From UBA3537 sp038138145 (lineage in GTDB: Bacteria > Bacteroidota > Bacteroidia > Flavobacteriales > Flavobacteriaceae): DNA of 64,000 nucleotides. Positions 1-8,863 of this stretch are shown one piece after another (the first letter of the stretch is position 1; each line of letters begins with the position of its first letter). Made by a program: the position numbers and the translations under genes. Where the stretch lies: positions 7,671 through 71,670 of the forward strand of contig JAYQDD010000009.1 in the NCBI GenBank assembly GCA_038138145.1, written 5' to 3'. Below the pieces are notes generated by a model. That model saw only the letters and a program-made list of their open reading frames with translations. It had not been told where the DNA came from and ran no database searches.

Positions 1-414
1 TTACTTAATAGAGTTTTTGAAGGGGATTTGGCAGAGATTTCACTCCGTGAACATATGGGATTACTGGCCTATTCGCCATTGGCATTTGGTGTCCTATCGG
101 GGAAATACATTAGGGGGACTGCTGCTGATAATGCTCGGTTGAAGCTATTCCCTCGTTTTGCGCGTTACAGTAGTACGCAATCTACTGAAGCAACAAAAGC
201 GTATTTAGCTTTAGCTGAAGATTTAGGGATGTCACTCACAACACTTTCTTTGGCATTTGTGAATCAGCGGCCTTTTGTAACAAGTAATATTATTGGTGCA
301 ACCACATTGAAACAACTGGAAGAAAACATCAACAGTATTGAGACAAAATTGTGTGAGGACACATTAGCAAGAATCAACGAAATTCACGCAAAAATTCCTA
401 ATCCTGCGCCGTAA
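1..414 (+). CDS. Aldo/keto reductase, C-terminal part (gene enters from left edge)
   Basis: Only about 137 C-terminal residues are present; the frame is open to base 1, so the start lies outside the window. The visible part matches NADP(H)-dependent aldo/keto reductases of the Tas type: LLNRVFEG, then LLAYSPLAFGVLSGKY, the cofactor-side motif IIGATTLKQLEENI and a PAP end as in E. coli Tas. Members reduce aldehydes or ketones on a TIM barrel. The catalytic Asp/Tyr/Lys/His residues would be upstream and cannot be checked. The gene converges on rlmN with only 13 bases between the stops, and no terminator is visible there. The family is clear; the substrate is unknown. Confidence 0.88.
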   Translation, partial: LLNRVFEGDLAEISLREHMGLLAYSPLAFGVLSGKYIRGTAADNARLKLFPRFARYSSTQSTEATKAYLALAEDLGMSLTTLSLAFVNQRPFVTSNIIGATTLKQLEENINSIETKLCEDTLARINEIHAKIPNPAP

Positions 415-427
415 GGTAATTTTAAAA

Positions 428-1468
428 TTATGCTTTATTTGCCAATTGACCACAAGCAGCGTCGATATCCTTTCCACGCGAACGGCGAACGGTAACCGTT
501 ATATTTTTGGCCTCTAACATAGAAACGTATTTTTCTATTACCTCAGATTTGGCTTGTTGAAAAACGCCATCATCTATGGGGTTGTATTCTATAAGATTCA
601 CTTTGCTTGGAGCAAATTTACAGAACTCTATCAAGGCCAAAATATCTTTTGTGGTGTCGTTGATGCCTTCCCAAACTACATATTCGTACGTAATTCTGCG
701 TTTCGTTTTGGCATACCAAAACTGTAGCGCTTCTCTTAAATCTTTCAAAGGAAAAGTTTCATTAAAAGGCATAATTTGAGATCGGACTTCATCAATGGCC
801 GAATGCAGAGAGACGGCCAAATTGAATTTAACCTCATCCTCAGCCATTTTTTTAATCATTTTTGGAATTCCTGAGGTTGAAACCACAATACGTTTTGGCG
901 ACATGCCGAGACCTTCATCAGACGTAATTTTATCAATTGCCTTCAATACATTATTGTAATTCATCAAGGGTTCACCCATACCCATAAATACAATATTCGT
1001 GAGCTTTTTGTTGTAGTAAAGTCGGCTTTGTTTGTCTATAGCCACCACCTGATCATAAATTTCGTCAGGATTCAAATTACGCATGCGTTTTAAACGAGAG
1101 GTTGCACAAAACTTGCAATCCAGGCTACAGCCTACTTGCGAGGATACACAAGCCGTAGTTCGTTTTGAGGTTGGAATCAAAACTGATTCAACAATCAAAC
1201 CATCATGCAGTCGAACAGCATTTTTAAGTGTTCCGTCTTTGCTGCGTTGCATGGTGTCAACTTCTATATGATTGATACTGAATGAGTCTTCCAAGAATTG
1301 ACGCGTTTCTTTGGAGAGGTTAGTCATATCCTCAAACTGATGTACACCTTTTTTCCAAAGCCATTCATATACTTGCTTACCCCGAAATGCCTGTTCACCA
1401 TGTTCAGAAAAAAAAGCTATGAGTTGCTCTTTTGACAATGCACGAATATCTTTTTTTGGAGTGCTCAA
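428..1468 (-). CDS. rlmN: 23S rRNA/tRNA adenine C2-methyltransferase RlmN
   Basis: Radical-SAM enzyme that methylates C2 of A2503 in 23S rRNA and A37 in some tRNAs, supporting translational accuracy. The iron-sulfur motif CxxxCxxC is seen as GCSLDCKFC. The two cysteines of the methyl-transfer mechanism are also present, one in TACVSSQVGC and one in DAACGQL near the C-terminus. The frame stays open to an ATG at 1498, but that ATG sits in the loop and 3' arm of the queA terminator (1489-1508). I therefore prefer the TTG at 1468, which gives a protein starting MSTPKKDIRAL, as in relatives, with about 346 residues. It lies downstream of queA on the same strand. Confidence 0.95.
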   Translation of the reverse strand: MSTPKKDIRALSKEQLIAFFSEHGEQAFRGKQVYEWLWKKGVHQFEDMTNLSKETRQFLEDSFSINHIEVDTMQRSKDGTLKNAVRLHDGLIVESVLIPTSKRTTACVSSQVGCSLDCKFCATSRLKRMRNLNPDEIYDQVVAIDKQSRLYYNKKLTNIVFMGMGEPLMNYNNVLKAIDKITSDEGLGMSPKRIVVSTSGIPKMIKKMAEDEVKFNLAVSLHSAIDEVRSQIMPFNETFPLKDLREALQFWYAKTKRRITYEYVVWEGINDTTKDILALIEFCKFAPSKVNLIEYNPIDDGVFQQAKSEVIEKYVSMLEAKNITVTVRRSRGKDIDAACGQLANKA

Positions 1469-1484
1469 TTGAATGTGTTTGGTT

Positions 1485-1508
1485 AAAAAAAGCCTCATAC
1501 GAGGCTTT
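1485..1508 (-). terminator. Intrinsic terminator after queA
   Basis: Eight-base-pair stem 1489-1496/1501-1508 (AAAGCCTC with GAGGCTTT), four-base loop, then a run of T on the minus strand. It begins 7 bases after the queA stop. It contains the ATG that would extend rlmN, which argues that rlmN starts further down. Confidence 0.85.
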
Positions 1509-1514
1509 ACTTGG

Positions 1515-2564
1515 TTATAAGATTAGCATGGCATCGCCATAGCTGTAAAATTTGTATTCTTCTTTTACTGCTTCTTCATAGGCCCTCATTATGAAATCGT
1601 ATCCTCCGAAAGCCGAAGTCATCATAAGAAGCGTAGATTTTGGCGTATGGAAATTTGTGATCATACAGTTTGCAATTGAAAAATCGTAAGGGGGGAAAAT
1701 AAATTTGTTGGTCCAACCCGAAAATTCATTCAAAGTGCCACTAGACGAAACAGAACTTTCGATGGAGCGCATAACTGTGGTACCAACCGCACAAATTCTG
1801 CGTTTTTCACTCAGAGCTTTGTTGATGGTTTGTGTTGCTGATTCATCAATGATGATTTCTTCGCTATCCATTTTATGTTTGGAAAGATCCTCTACCTCAA
1901 CGGGGTTAAAAGTTCCCAAACCGACATGAAGTGTCACTTCTGCAAAATTGATGCCTTTGATTTCTAAACGCTTCAAAAGGTGTTTCGAAAAGTGTAAGCC
2001 CGCTGTTGGGGCTGCTACTGCACCTTCGTTTTTGGCATAAATAGTTTGGTAGCGTTCCTCGTCCTCGGGCTCAACATCTCGCCCAATATATTTTGGAAGT
2101 GGAGTTTGTCCAAGCTCATTGAGCTTCATTCTAAATTCTTCGTAGGAGCCATCAAACAAAAAACGAAGTGTTCGCCCTCTGGAAGTAGTGTTGTCTATAA
2201 CCTCGGCAACCAGACTCTCGTCATCCCCAAAGTATAACTTATTCCCAATTCTAATTTTACGTGCTGGATCTACCAAAACATCCCATAGTCGTTGCTCCGC
2301 ATTGAGCTCTCTAAGTAAAAATACTTCGATGCGCGCTCCTGTCTTTTCTTTGTTGCCAAAAAGACGTGCTGGAAATACCTTAGTATTGTTCAAAATCATC
2401 ACATCTTCTTCGTCAAAATAATCGATGAGATCTTTAAAATATTTGTGTTCGATGGTTTGTTTTTCGCGGTTCAATACCATTAAACGTGCTTCATCTCTAT
2501 GTTCAGATGGATATTTTGCCAAAAGATGGTCTGGCAATTCAAAATTAAAGTGGGATAATTTCAT
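1515..2564 (-). CDS. queA: S-adenosylmethionine:tRNA ribosyltransferase-isomerase QueA
   Basis: Transfers and isomerises the ribosyl group of SAM onto preQ1 in tRNA to give epoxyqueuosine, the penultimate step of queuosine synthesis. The 349-residue length is normal. The N-terminus MKLSHFNFELPDHLLAKYP and the conserved blocks VAAPTAGLHF, VTLHVGLGTFNPV and MITNFHTPKSTLL are family signatures. The start at 2564 fits the family N-terminus exactly. It is flanked by aroA upstream, with a 78-base gap, and by its own terminator downstream. Confidence 0.96.
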   Translation of the reverse strand: MKLSHFNFELPDHLLAKYPSEHRDEARLMVLNREKQTIEHKYFKDLIDYFDEEDVMILNNTKVFPARLFGNKEKTGARIEVFLLRELNAEQRLWDVLVDPARKIRIGNKLYFGDDESLVAEVIDNTTSRGRTLRFLFDGSYEEFRMKLNELGQTPLPKYIGRDVEPEDEERYQTIYAKNEGAVAAPTAGLHFSKHLLKRLEIKGINFAEVTLHVGLGTFNPVEVEDLSKHKMDSEEIIIDESATQTINKALSEKRRICAVGTTVMRSIESSVSSSGTLNEFSGWTNKFIFPPYDFSIANCMITNFHTPKSTLLMMTSAFGGYDFIMRAYEEAVKEEYKFYSYGDAMLIL

Positions 2565-2642
2565 TTATTGTTTGTTTTTTACAAGTTGCAAATATACAAT
2601 CCCGAAATAGGGGTTGTCAAGTAATTGGTTGTTTATTTTTAT

Positions 2643-3863
2643 TTAATTCATTTCAAAGCCAAGCGTTGAGAGGTCTTCCCAAAAATCTGGATAAGATTTA
2701 GAAACGACTTCGGCATCGTCAATATAAAGCGTAGTTTTTAGTGCAAGTGGTGCAAATGCCATGGCCATACGGTGGTCGTTATACGTTGCGATGTGTACTC
2801 CAGAACGTAGTGTAGACGGAGATTTTAAATGTAAACTATCGTTTGTAATTTGAATTGACGTTCCGAGTTTTTTTATTTCATTTTGAAGCGCCACCAATCG
2901 ATCGGTTTCTTTAATTTTCAAGGTGTGAAGTCCTGTCAACGTACAATCTAATTGAAGGCCCAAACACGTCACAGCAATGGTTTGCGCAATATCTGGCGCA
3001 TTGGACAAATCTAAAGTCAGTTTTTTTATCTCAGGTGTATCTACTTTTTTTAGAGACAATACGGTGCCTTCGAAAGTACTTTCTACCCCTAATTTTTTAT
3101 AAATATCTTTTAAAACAGCATCACCTTGAAGACTATTTGGCTTATAGGCCGAGATGTTAATTTGTGTTCCTACAGGACTCAAAGCCACTATACTATAGAA
3201 ATATGACGCTGAGGACCAGTCAGATTCTACTGTAAATGTTTTAGTGACATTTCCAACAAAAGGTTGTACAGTGATGGTATTGGATTCAAAAGTTGATTGC
3301 ACCCCCAAATCATTGAGCAATGAGAGGGTCATGTTGATGTATGGTGTGGATGTAATTTCACCCTCCAAATGTAGGGTCAATCCATGTTTTAGCGTGGGCG
3401 CAACAAGCAATAATGCAGAGATGTATTGACTACTGACGTTGGCTTTCAAATGTACTACACTTTCAGAAAGTGTTTTACCTTCAATCAAAAGTGGAGGATA
3501 TCCCTCCTTTTTTGTGTACTTTATGGAAGCTCCTAAAGAATTTAACGCATCCACCAATATTTTGATTGGACGTTCTTGCATTCTTTCAGATCCCGTCAAG
3601 GTTGTCGTTTTACCAACTCGTGTAGCGAAATACGCTGTAAGAAAACGCATAGCTGTTCCTGCGTGATGAATATCTACTATGGTATCCTCAGAAGCAATTG
3701 CATTCTGCATCAACCGACTATCATCTGAATTTGATAAATTATTAATTGTCAAACCCTTGTAAAGTGCTTGCAACAGTAAAACTCTATTTGATTCGCTTTT
3801 TGAACCTGTAATCTTAAGCTCAGAAAAAGCACTTATTTTTGATTTCTTTAGAAAAATTTGCAC
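2643..3863 (-). CDS. aroA: 3-phosphoshikimate 1-carboxyvinyltransferase (EPSP synthase)
   Basis: Joins shikimate-3-phosphate and phosphoenolpyruvate in the sixth step of the shikimate pathway. The protein has 406 residues. The substrate-binding start KITGSKSESNRVLLLQAL, the block GTAMRFLTAYFATR, the motif LTGSERMQERPI and the C-terminal YNDHRMAMAFAPLAL are all present. It follows the MazG-like gene by one base, so it is probably cotranscribed with the rsgA-dtd-mazG group. The aromatic operon at 5773-9681 is nearby, but a terminator separates the two. Confidence 0.96.
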   Translation of the reverse strand: MQIFLKKSKISAFSELKITGSKSESNRVLLLQALYKGLTINNLSNSDDSRLMQNAIASEDTIVDIHHAGTAMRFLTAYFATRVGKTTTLTGSERMQERPIKILVDALNSLGASIKYTKKEGYPPLLIEGKTLSESVVHLKANVSSQYISALLLVAPTLKHGLTLHLEGEITSTPYINMTLSLLNDLGVQSTFESNTITVQPFVGNVTKTFTVESDWSSASYFYSIVALSPVGTQINISAYKPNSLQGDAVLKDIYKKLGVESTFEGTVLSLKKVDTPEIKKLTLDLSNAPDIAQTIAVTCLGLQLDCTLTGLHTLKIKETDRLVALQNEIKKLGTSIQITNDSLHLKSPSTLRSGVHIATYNDHRMAMAFAPLALKTTLYIDDAEVVSKSYPDFWEDLSTLGFEMN

Positions 3864-3864
3864 T

Positions 3865-4191
3865 CTATTTCAATTTTTTATTGGCATGGTGTCGCTCATG
3901 ATCTCGCTTAGTTTTAAGGTCTAATTTTTTGTCAAAAGCTGCCTGTAGGTCTATTCCTGTCTGATTGGCCAAACAAAGCACAACAAAAAGAACATCAGCC
4001 AATTCTTCTCCTAAGTCTTTTGTTTTGTCGCTTTCTTTTTCACTTTGCTCACCATAACGGCGCGCAATAATGCGTGCGACCTCTCCAACCTCTTCTGTAA
4101 GCTGAGCCATATTGGTCAATTCATTGAAATAGCGAACCCCATGAGTTTTTATCCATTGATCGACCGTTTCTTGTGCATTTTGAATGTTCAT
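3865..4191 (-). CDS. MazG-like nucleotide pyrophosphohydrolase
   Basis: A 108-residue all-alpha NTP pyrophosphatase of the MazG/RS21-C6 type, which hydrolyses nucleoside triphosphates to the monophosphate and pyrophosphate, probably as house-cleaning. Metal-binding acidic motifs are visible as EEVGEVARII (ExxE) and GEELADVLFVVLCLAN (ExxD). It lies between dtd and aroA on the same strand. The preferred substrate cannot be told from the sequence. Confidence 0.88.
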   Translation of the reverse strand: MNIQNAQETVDQWIKTHGVRYFNELTNMAQLTEEVGEVARIIARRYGEQSEKESDKTKDLGEELADVLFVVLCLANQTGIDLQAAFDKKLDLKTKRDHERHHANKKLK

Positions 4192-4270
4192 TATCCGTTC
4201 TATTTAACTTATACTAAAGTAATTAATGCGCTATTCATTTCAAATAATATACTCTAAAAATAAAGCAAAA

Positions 4271-4723
4271 TTATTCACGATTTTTGGTGTCTATAATTAT
4301 AGTTACTGGGCCATCATTTAAAAGAGAAACCTTCATGTCTGCTCCAAAAATTCCAGATTGAACCCGCTGACCTAAATCGTGTTGCAATTGATTTATAAAT
4401 TGCTCATAAAGTGGCAACGCAACTTCTGGTCGTGCTGCTTTTATATAACTCGGTCGATTTCCTTTTTTGGTTTGTGCATGTAATGTAAATTGACTAATGA
4501 CCAAAGCTTCTCCTTTTTGATTTTTGAGCGACACATTCATCACGCCGTCGCTGTCGCTAAATATTCTGAGGTTTACAATTTTTTTACTCAACCATTGAAT
4601 ATCGTCAAAGGTATCTTCTGGAACAATACCTAAAAAAACCAATACTCCAGAGGCGATTTTGGCTTCAATTTTTTCATCTACAGCAACACTTGCTTTTGAC
4701 ACTCTTTGAATAACTACTCTCAT
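4271..4723 (-). CDS. dtd: D-aminoacyl-tRNA deacylase
   Basis: Removes D-amino acids, and glycine from tRNA-Ala, to keep translation homochiral. The protein has 150 residues, the usual length. Family motifs MRVVIQRVSKASVAVD at the N-terminus, SQFTLHAQTKKGNRPS (active-site SQFTL) and NDGPVTI (the GP cis motif region) are intact. Its ATG overlaps the rsgA stop by four bases, so the two genes are translationally linked. Confidence 0.95.
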   Translation of the reverse strand: MRVVIQRVSKASVAVDEKIEAKIASGVLVFLGIVPEDTFDDIQWLSKKIVNLRIFSDSDGVMNVSLKNQKGEALVISQFTLHAQTKKGNRPSYIKAARPEVALPLYEQFINQLQHDLGQRVQSGIFGADMKVSLLNDGPVTIIIDTKNRE

Positions 4724-5670
4724 TCTATAGTGTATGAATCGGTTCGATAGTTGGTGTCCTCGCCTTCCAAAATTTGCACATAAGATGCGTAACGAGAAGG
4801 CGCTATTTCACCAGATTCAACCCCTTGTTTTACTGCACATTTTGGTTCATGTAGGTGTTGGCAATTGTGGAATTTACAGTTGGCCTTTAATTTAAATAAC
4901 TCTGGGAAATATTGATCCAATTCTGTAGGTTCCATATCAACAACACCAAACCCTTTGATGCCAGGAGTGTCAATGATGCGCGCATCAAAACTCAAATCAA
5001 ACATTTCTGCAAAAGTAGTGGTGTGTTGTCCTTGTTGATGCAGTTCTGAGATGGCTTTTGTTTTCAAATTTAACGTTGGCTCAATAGCATTCACTAAAGT
5101 TGATTTTCCAATTCCAGAATGGCCTGAAAACATACTTGTTTTATTTTTCATTTTTGCTTTTATCGGCGTTAGATTATCTCCTTTTTTAGCAGAAATTTTT
5201 AAACATTCATACCCTATTTTAGAATAAATCTGTATTAAATCCTCAACTATATTCTTTGTGTTTTCATCATAAACATCCATTTTATTGAACAACAAAACAG
5301 AGGTGATGCCATAGGCCTCCGCCGTCGCCAAGAAACGATCAATAAAACTTGTAAATGTAGGCGGATTATCTATTGTAATCAACAAAAAAACTTGATCTAT
5401 ATTACTGGCAATAATATGGGTTTGTTTGGATAGATTTACGGACTTTCGAACAATGTAATTTTTTCGTGGGTGAATGGTTTTTATGACACCTGTTTCTTTA
5501 TTGTTACTCGTTTCTAAGTCAAAATCCACCACATCACCAACCGCGATAGGGTTGGTGCTTTTGATGCCTTTCATGCGGAATTTACCTTTGATACGGCACT
5601 CAAAAAAAGTACCATCCAAAGCTTTGACCGTGTACCAACTGCCTGTAGATTTATAAACCGTTCCTGTCAT
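4720..5670 (-). CDS. rsgA: Ribosome small-subunit-dependent GTPase RsgA
   Basis: Circularly permuted GTPase that acts late in 30S ribosome maturation. Seen in order: an N-terminal OB fold (MTGTVYKSTGSWYTV), then the permuted G motifs LFNKMD (G4), GHSGIGKSTLVNAI (P-loop) and DTPGIKGF (G3), and finally the zinc site CKFHNCQHLHEPKC. The frame extends to 5703, but the family N-terminus points to the ATG at 5670, giving 316 residues. It is the first gene of the group rsgA-dtd-mazG-aroA, beginning after the terminator of the aromatic operon. Confidence 0.95.
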   Translation of the reverse strand: MTGTVYKSTGSWYTVKALDGTFFECRIKGKFRMKGIKSTNPIAVGDVVDFDLETSNNKETGVIKTIHPRKNYIVRKSVNLSKQTHIIASNIDQVFLLITIDNPPTFTSFIDRFLATAEAYGITSVLLFNKMDVYDENTKNIVEDLIQIYSKIGYECLKISAKKGDNLTPIKAKMKNKTSMFSGHSGIGKSTLVNAIEPTLNLKTKAISELHQQGQHTTTFAEMFDLSFDARIIDTPGIKGFGVVDMEPTELDQYFPELFKLKANCKFHNCQHLHEPKCAVKQGVESGEIAPSRYASYVQILEGEDTNYRTDSYTIE

Positions 5671-5743
5671 ATTAAAACCATCGTTATCAACACAAAGAAA
5701 CAAATTTCTTTTTATTATGGATTGACGTTTAAATTAGAGTAAT

Positions 5744-5768
5744 AAAAAAGGGTGCAAATGCACCCTTT
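5744..5768 (-). terminator. Intrinsic terminator of the aromatic amino acid operon
   Basis: Nine-base-pair stem 5747-5755/5760-5768 (AAAGGGTGC with GCACCCTTT), loop of four, followed on the minus strand by six T. It begins 4 bases after the stop of the DAHP synthase/chorismate mutase gene and separates that operon from rsgA. Confidence 0.9.
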
Positions 5769-5772
5769 ATTG

Positions 5773-6855
5773 TTAGGCTTTCAAAATCTGTTTTTGATGG
5801 TTGATGGATTCTTGATGAATCGCCTTGAAGAGTTTAAGAATAAATTCTTCACTGAGGTTGTGTTGTTCCCCTTCTAAAACCATTTTCCCCAAAATTTCGT
5901 TCCAGCGTTTACTTTGCAGTACGGCCACATTTTTTTCTTTTTTCAATGCACCAATGGCCTCGGCTACTTTCATACGTTTACCTAAAGTTTCTAAAAGTTG
6001 ATTGTCTGCAACATCAATTTGTGCACGAAGGTTTTGAAGCTCTGTAGTGTAATCGGCTTCGGTTGTACTTTCGTTACGAATTTTCAAATCTTTGGTGTAT
6101 TGGATCAAGGTTTCAGGTGTGATTTGTTGTGCAGCATCACTCCATGCATTATCAGGATCAAAATGAGTTTCAATCATTAACCCATCGAAGTTTAAGTCCA
6201 ATGCTGTTTGGCACACATCAAAGACCATGTCGCGTTTTCCAGTAATATGAGACGGATCGTTGATGAGTGGTAGGTCTGGAAATTTTGTTTGCAACTCGAT
6301 TGCTAATTGCCATTCTGGATTATTTCTATATTTTGATTTTTCATAGGTTGAAAATCCTCTATGGATTACACCCAAATTTTTGATATTAGCAGAAGCCAAT
6401 CGCTCTACAGCGCCTAACCATAGTGCAAGATCTGGATTGACAGGGTTTTTTATCAAGACGATTTTGTCGGTGCCTTCCAAAGCATCAGCAATTTCTTGAA
6501 CAATAAACGGGCTTACTGTTGAACGTGCACCAATCCAAAGTAAATCAATGTCGTGCTCAAGCGCCAATTCGACATGTGCTCTGTTGGCCACTTCTGTTGC
6601 TGTTTTGAGTCCTGTTTCAGCTTTTACTTTCTGAAGCCACTTGAGCCCCAAAGCGCCAACGCCTTCAAAATTCCCTGGGCGAGTTCGCGGTTTCCAAATA
6701 CCCGCGCGAAAATAACTGACATCGGAATTTTTAAGTTCATGTGCGATTTTTAGTACTTGTTCTTCTGTTTCTGCACTACATGGCCCTGCTATAACAAGCG
6801 GATGATTTAATTGTAAATCGTCTAACCATGTGCCTAATTGTTTACTATTTTCCAT
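5773..6855 (-). CDS. Bifunctional 3-deoxy-7-phosphoheptulonate synthase / chorismate mutase
   Basis: A fusion of the first shikimate-pathway enzyme with chorismate mutase, a form known in Bacteroidota. Residues 1 to about 260 are a type I DAHP synthase of the KDO8P-synthase-like class, with VIAGPCSAET, FRAGIWKPRTRPGNFEG, VIHRGFST and NDPSHITGKR. Residues about 265-360 are an AroQ-type chorismate mutase, with LRAQIDVADNQLLETLGKRM and a basic K-KEKNVAV stretch. The mutase domain usually confers prephenate or chorismate feedback in such fusions; that is family knowledge, not seen here. It is last in the operon, 14 bases after tyrA. Confidence 0.95.
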   Translation of the reverse strand: MENSKQLGTWLDDLQLNHPLVIAGPCSAETEEQVLKIAHELKNSDVSYFRAGIWKPRTRPGNFEGVGALGLKWLQKVKAETGLKTATEVANRAHVELALEHDIDLLWIGARSTVSPFIVQEIADALEGTDKIVLIKNPVNPDLALWLGAVERLASANIKNLGVIHRGFSTYEKSKYRNNPEWQLAIELQTKFPDLPLINDPSHITGKRDMVFDVCQTALDLNFDGLMIETHFDPDNAWSDAAQQITPETLIQYTKDLKIRNESTTEADYTTELQNLRAQIDVADNQLLETLGKRMKVAEAIGALKKEKNVAVLQSKRWNEILGKMVLEGEQHNLSEEFILKLFKAIHQESINHQKQILKA

Positions 6856-6869
6856 AGTGTGTATTGGTT

Positions 6870-7721
6870 TTAAGAAATTCCTTTTAAAATTGTTTTTATG
6901 TGATTTGTGTTTTTCATTTCGTTTCGAATGGCTTCAAAATCGTCTAACTCCATTAGTGTTTTAAAATGATTTAGGTTTTGAATATATTCGTTGAGTGTTT
7001 CAATGATATTTGCTTTGTTTTGTTCAAAAATAGGGGTCCACATTTCAGGTGAACTTTTGGCAAGCCGTACGGTTGATTCAAATCCACTACCTGCCATATC
7101 AAAAATATTGCGCTCATTTTTCTCTTTATCAATAACTGTTTTACCAAGCATAAAAGAGCTAATGTGCGATAAATGAGAAACATAAGCAATATGTTTGTCG
7201 TGCTCCGTTGCATCCATGTAACGAATATTCATACCCATCGCTTCAAAAATTTCTATCAATGCTTTTGCTACTTTCTCATTTGTTTTTTCAAGATCACATA
7301 TAATATTGGTCTTATTTAAAAACAAACTTTTATGGGCTGCTTTTGGTCCAGAAAATTCTGTCCCCGCTATTGGGTGATTGGCCAAAAATTGTGCCCGTTT
7401 GGGGTGCGTGTCAACACTCTTACAAATAGCTGCTTTTGTAGAACCCATATCTACAACTATTCCATGTGAAGGCAATACATCCAATATGGTGGGGAGTAAT
7501 TTCAAAGTAGCATTTACAGGGATCGCTAAAACTACAAGATCAGCGTTTACTACATGATCAAGGGTTGCCTTTTTATGTATCAACCCTAAAGACAAAGCTT
7601 CGGACAAATGTTCACTATTGTTGTCAATGCCATGAATGGTAGCATCGGGATTTATTGCTTTGAAATTCAAAGCAAAACTACCCCCAATGAGTCCTGTCCC
7701 TATGATGTATACATTTCTCAT
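6870..7721 (-). CDS. tyrA: Prephenate dehydrogenase
   Basis: NAD(P)-dependent oxidative decarboxylation of prephenate to 4-hydroxyphenylpyruvate, on the tyrosine branch. The Rossmann motif GTGLIGGSFALNF is at the very N-terminus. HPIAGTEFSGP and YVSHLSHISSF carry the family's substrate and catalytic histidine region. The start at 7721 overlaps the aminotransferase stop in an ATGA arrangement. An in-frame start at 7766 would add 15 residues ahead of the Rossmann strand and is less likely. The length is about 283 residues, with no ACT domain visible. Confidence 0.94.
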   Translation of the reverse strand: MRNVYIIGTGLIGGSFALNFKAINPDATIHGIDNNSEHLSEALSLGLIHKKATLDHVVNADLVVLAIPVNATLKLLPTILDVLPSHGIVVDMGSTKAAICKSVDTHPKRAQFLANHPIAGTEFSGPKAAHKSLFLNKTNIICDLEKTNEKVAKALIEIFEAMGMNIRYMDATEHDKHIAYVSHLSHISSFMLGKTVIDKEKNERNIFDMAGSGFESTVRLAKSSPEMWTPIFEQNKANIIETLNEYIQNLNHFKTLMELDDFEAIRNEMKNTNHIKTILKGIS

Positions 7722-8863
7722 TTGGTTCGATTTATGGCTTCTTTTATGAATTCTTCTGGTGCACAAAGAGAAAAACGCACATATCCCGCTCCATTGGATC
7801 CAAAAATAGTTCCAGGTGCTATAAATATGTTTTTCTCAATGAGAAGGGTGTCAATAAATTGTTCTGCATCAAGCCCTTCGGGAAGCTTTGCCCAAACAAA
7901 CATTCCTGCAGTATTTTTATCAAAATTGCATTCCAATTGGGCTGCCAATTGCCATACCAAAGCACGTCTTTTGGAGTAGACCGCATTTAAATGTTCAAAC
8001 CATGACTTTGAAACGTTTAATGCCGCAATCGCTCCTTGTTGAACCCCATAAAACATCCCTGAATCCATATTGCTTTTGACTTTAATAACATTGGTTATGT
8101 GATGGGCTGCTCCAGAAAGCATACCCACACGCCAACCCGCCATGTTAAAACTTTTACTTAAAGAGTTTAACTCCAAACACACATCTTTGGCACCTTCGAT
8201 ATTAAAAATGCTTTTGGGATTGTCGTTTAGAATAAAACTATATGGATTGTCATTGACAAGCAGAATGTTATGCTTTTTTGCAAATTCGACTAAAGCCCTT
8301 AAATGATCTTCTGAACCCAGTGTCCCCGTTGGCATATGCGGGTAATTAACCCACATGAGTTTTACTTTAGAAAGATCCATTTGTTCTAAAACAGAAACAT
8401 TAGGTTGCCATTGTGACTCGGCGTTTAAATCGTAAAAAATAGGGGTTGCTCCCATTAATTTTGTCACTGAGCTGTAAGTGGGATACCCAGGATTTGGAAT
8501 AAGAACAGCATCGCCTTCGTTGAGGTAAGCCATCGAGATATGCATGATGCCTTCTTTACTGCCCATTAGGGGTAGAATTTCCGCTTCCGCATCAAGCAGT
8601 ACATTGTAATTTTTTTTATAAAAACTAGAAATAGCTTGCCTTAGTTCTGGCAGTCCCTGATAGCTTTGGTACTTGTGCGCACTTGGATTTGAAAGACTCT
8701 GTTTTAGGGCAGATACTACAGAAGGATCTGGTGGTAAATCAGGACTACCAATACCGAGGTTAATCACCGGTGCTCCTTCTGAAATAAGAGCTCGAACCTC
8801 CTTTAATTTTCTAGAAAAGTAGTATTCTTTAACGGTATGTAAACGCTGTGCAACTCTACTCAT
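7718..8863 (-). CDS. Class I/II PLP-dependent aminotransferase (aromatic amino acid operon)
   Basis: A 381-residue fold-type I aminotransferase. The PLP-lysine motif is SLSKSFNMAGWRVG, with NYPHMPTG and NDNPYS as cofactor motifs and a C-terminal YVRFSLC. It lies between pheA and tyrA, overlapping both by four bases. The natural inference is that it transaminates phenylpyruvate and 4-hydroxyphenylpyruvate, or prephenate, to finish Phe and Tyr synthesis. The fold also includes aspartate and LL-diaminopimelate aminotransferases, so the substrate assignment rests on context. Confidence 0.9.
   Translation of the reverse strand: MSRVAQRLHTVKEYYFSRKLKEVRALISEGAPVINLGIGSPDLPPDPSVVSALKQSLSNPSAHKYQSYQGLPELRQAISSFYKKNYNVLLDAEAEILPLMGSKEGIMHISMAYLNEGDAVLIPNPGYPTYSSVTKLMGATPIFYDLNAESQWQPNVSVLEQMDLSKVKLMWVNYPHMPTGTLGSEDHLRALVEFAKKHNILLVNDNPYSFILNDNPKSIFNIEGAKDVCLELNSLSKSFNMAGWRVGMLSGAAHHITNVIKVKSNMDSGMFYGVQQGAIAALNVSKSWFEHLNAVYSKRRALVWQLAAQLECNFDKNTAGMFVWAKLPEGLDAEQFIDTLLIEKNIFIAPGTIFGSNGAGYVRFSLCAPEEFIKEAINRTK

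Noticed and set aside
7722..7766. Upstream in-frame start for tyrA
   Set aside because: The Rossmann strand starts at once after the ATG at 7721, which forms the usual ATGA overlap; the added residues are the aminotransferase end read in another frame.
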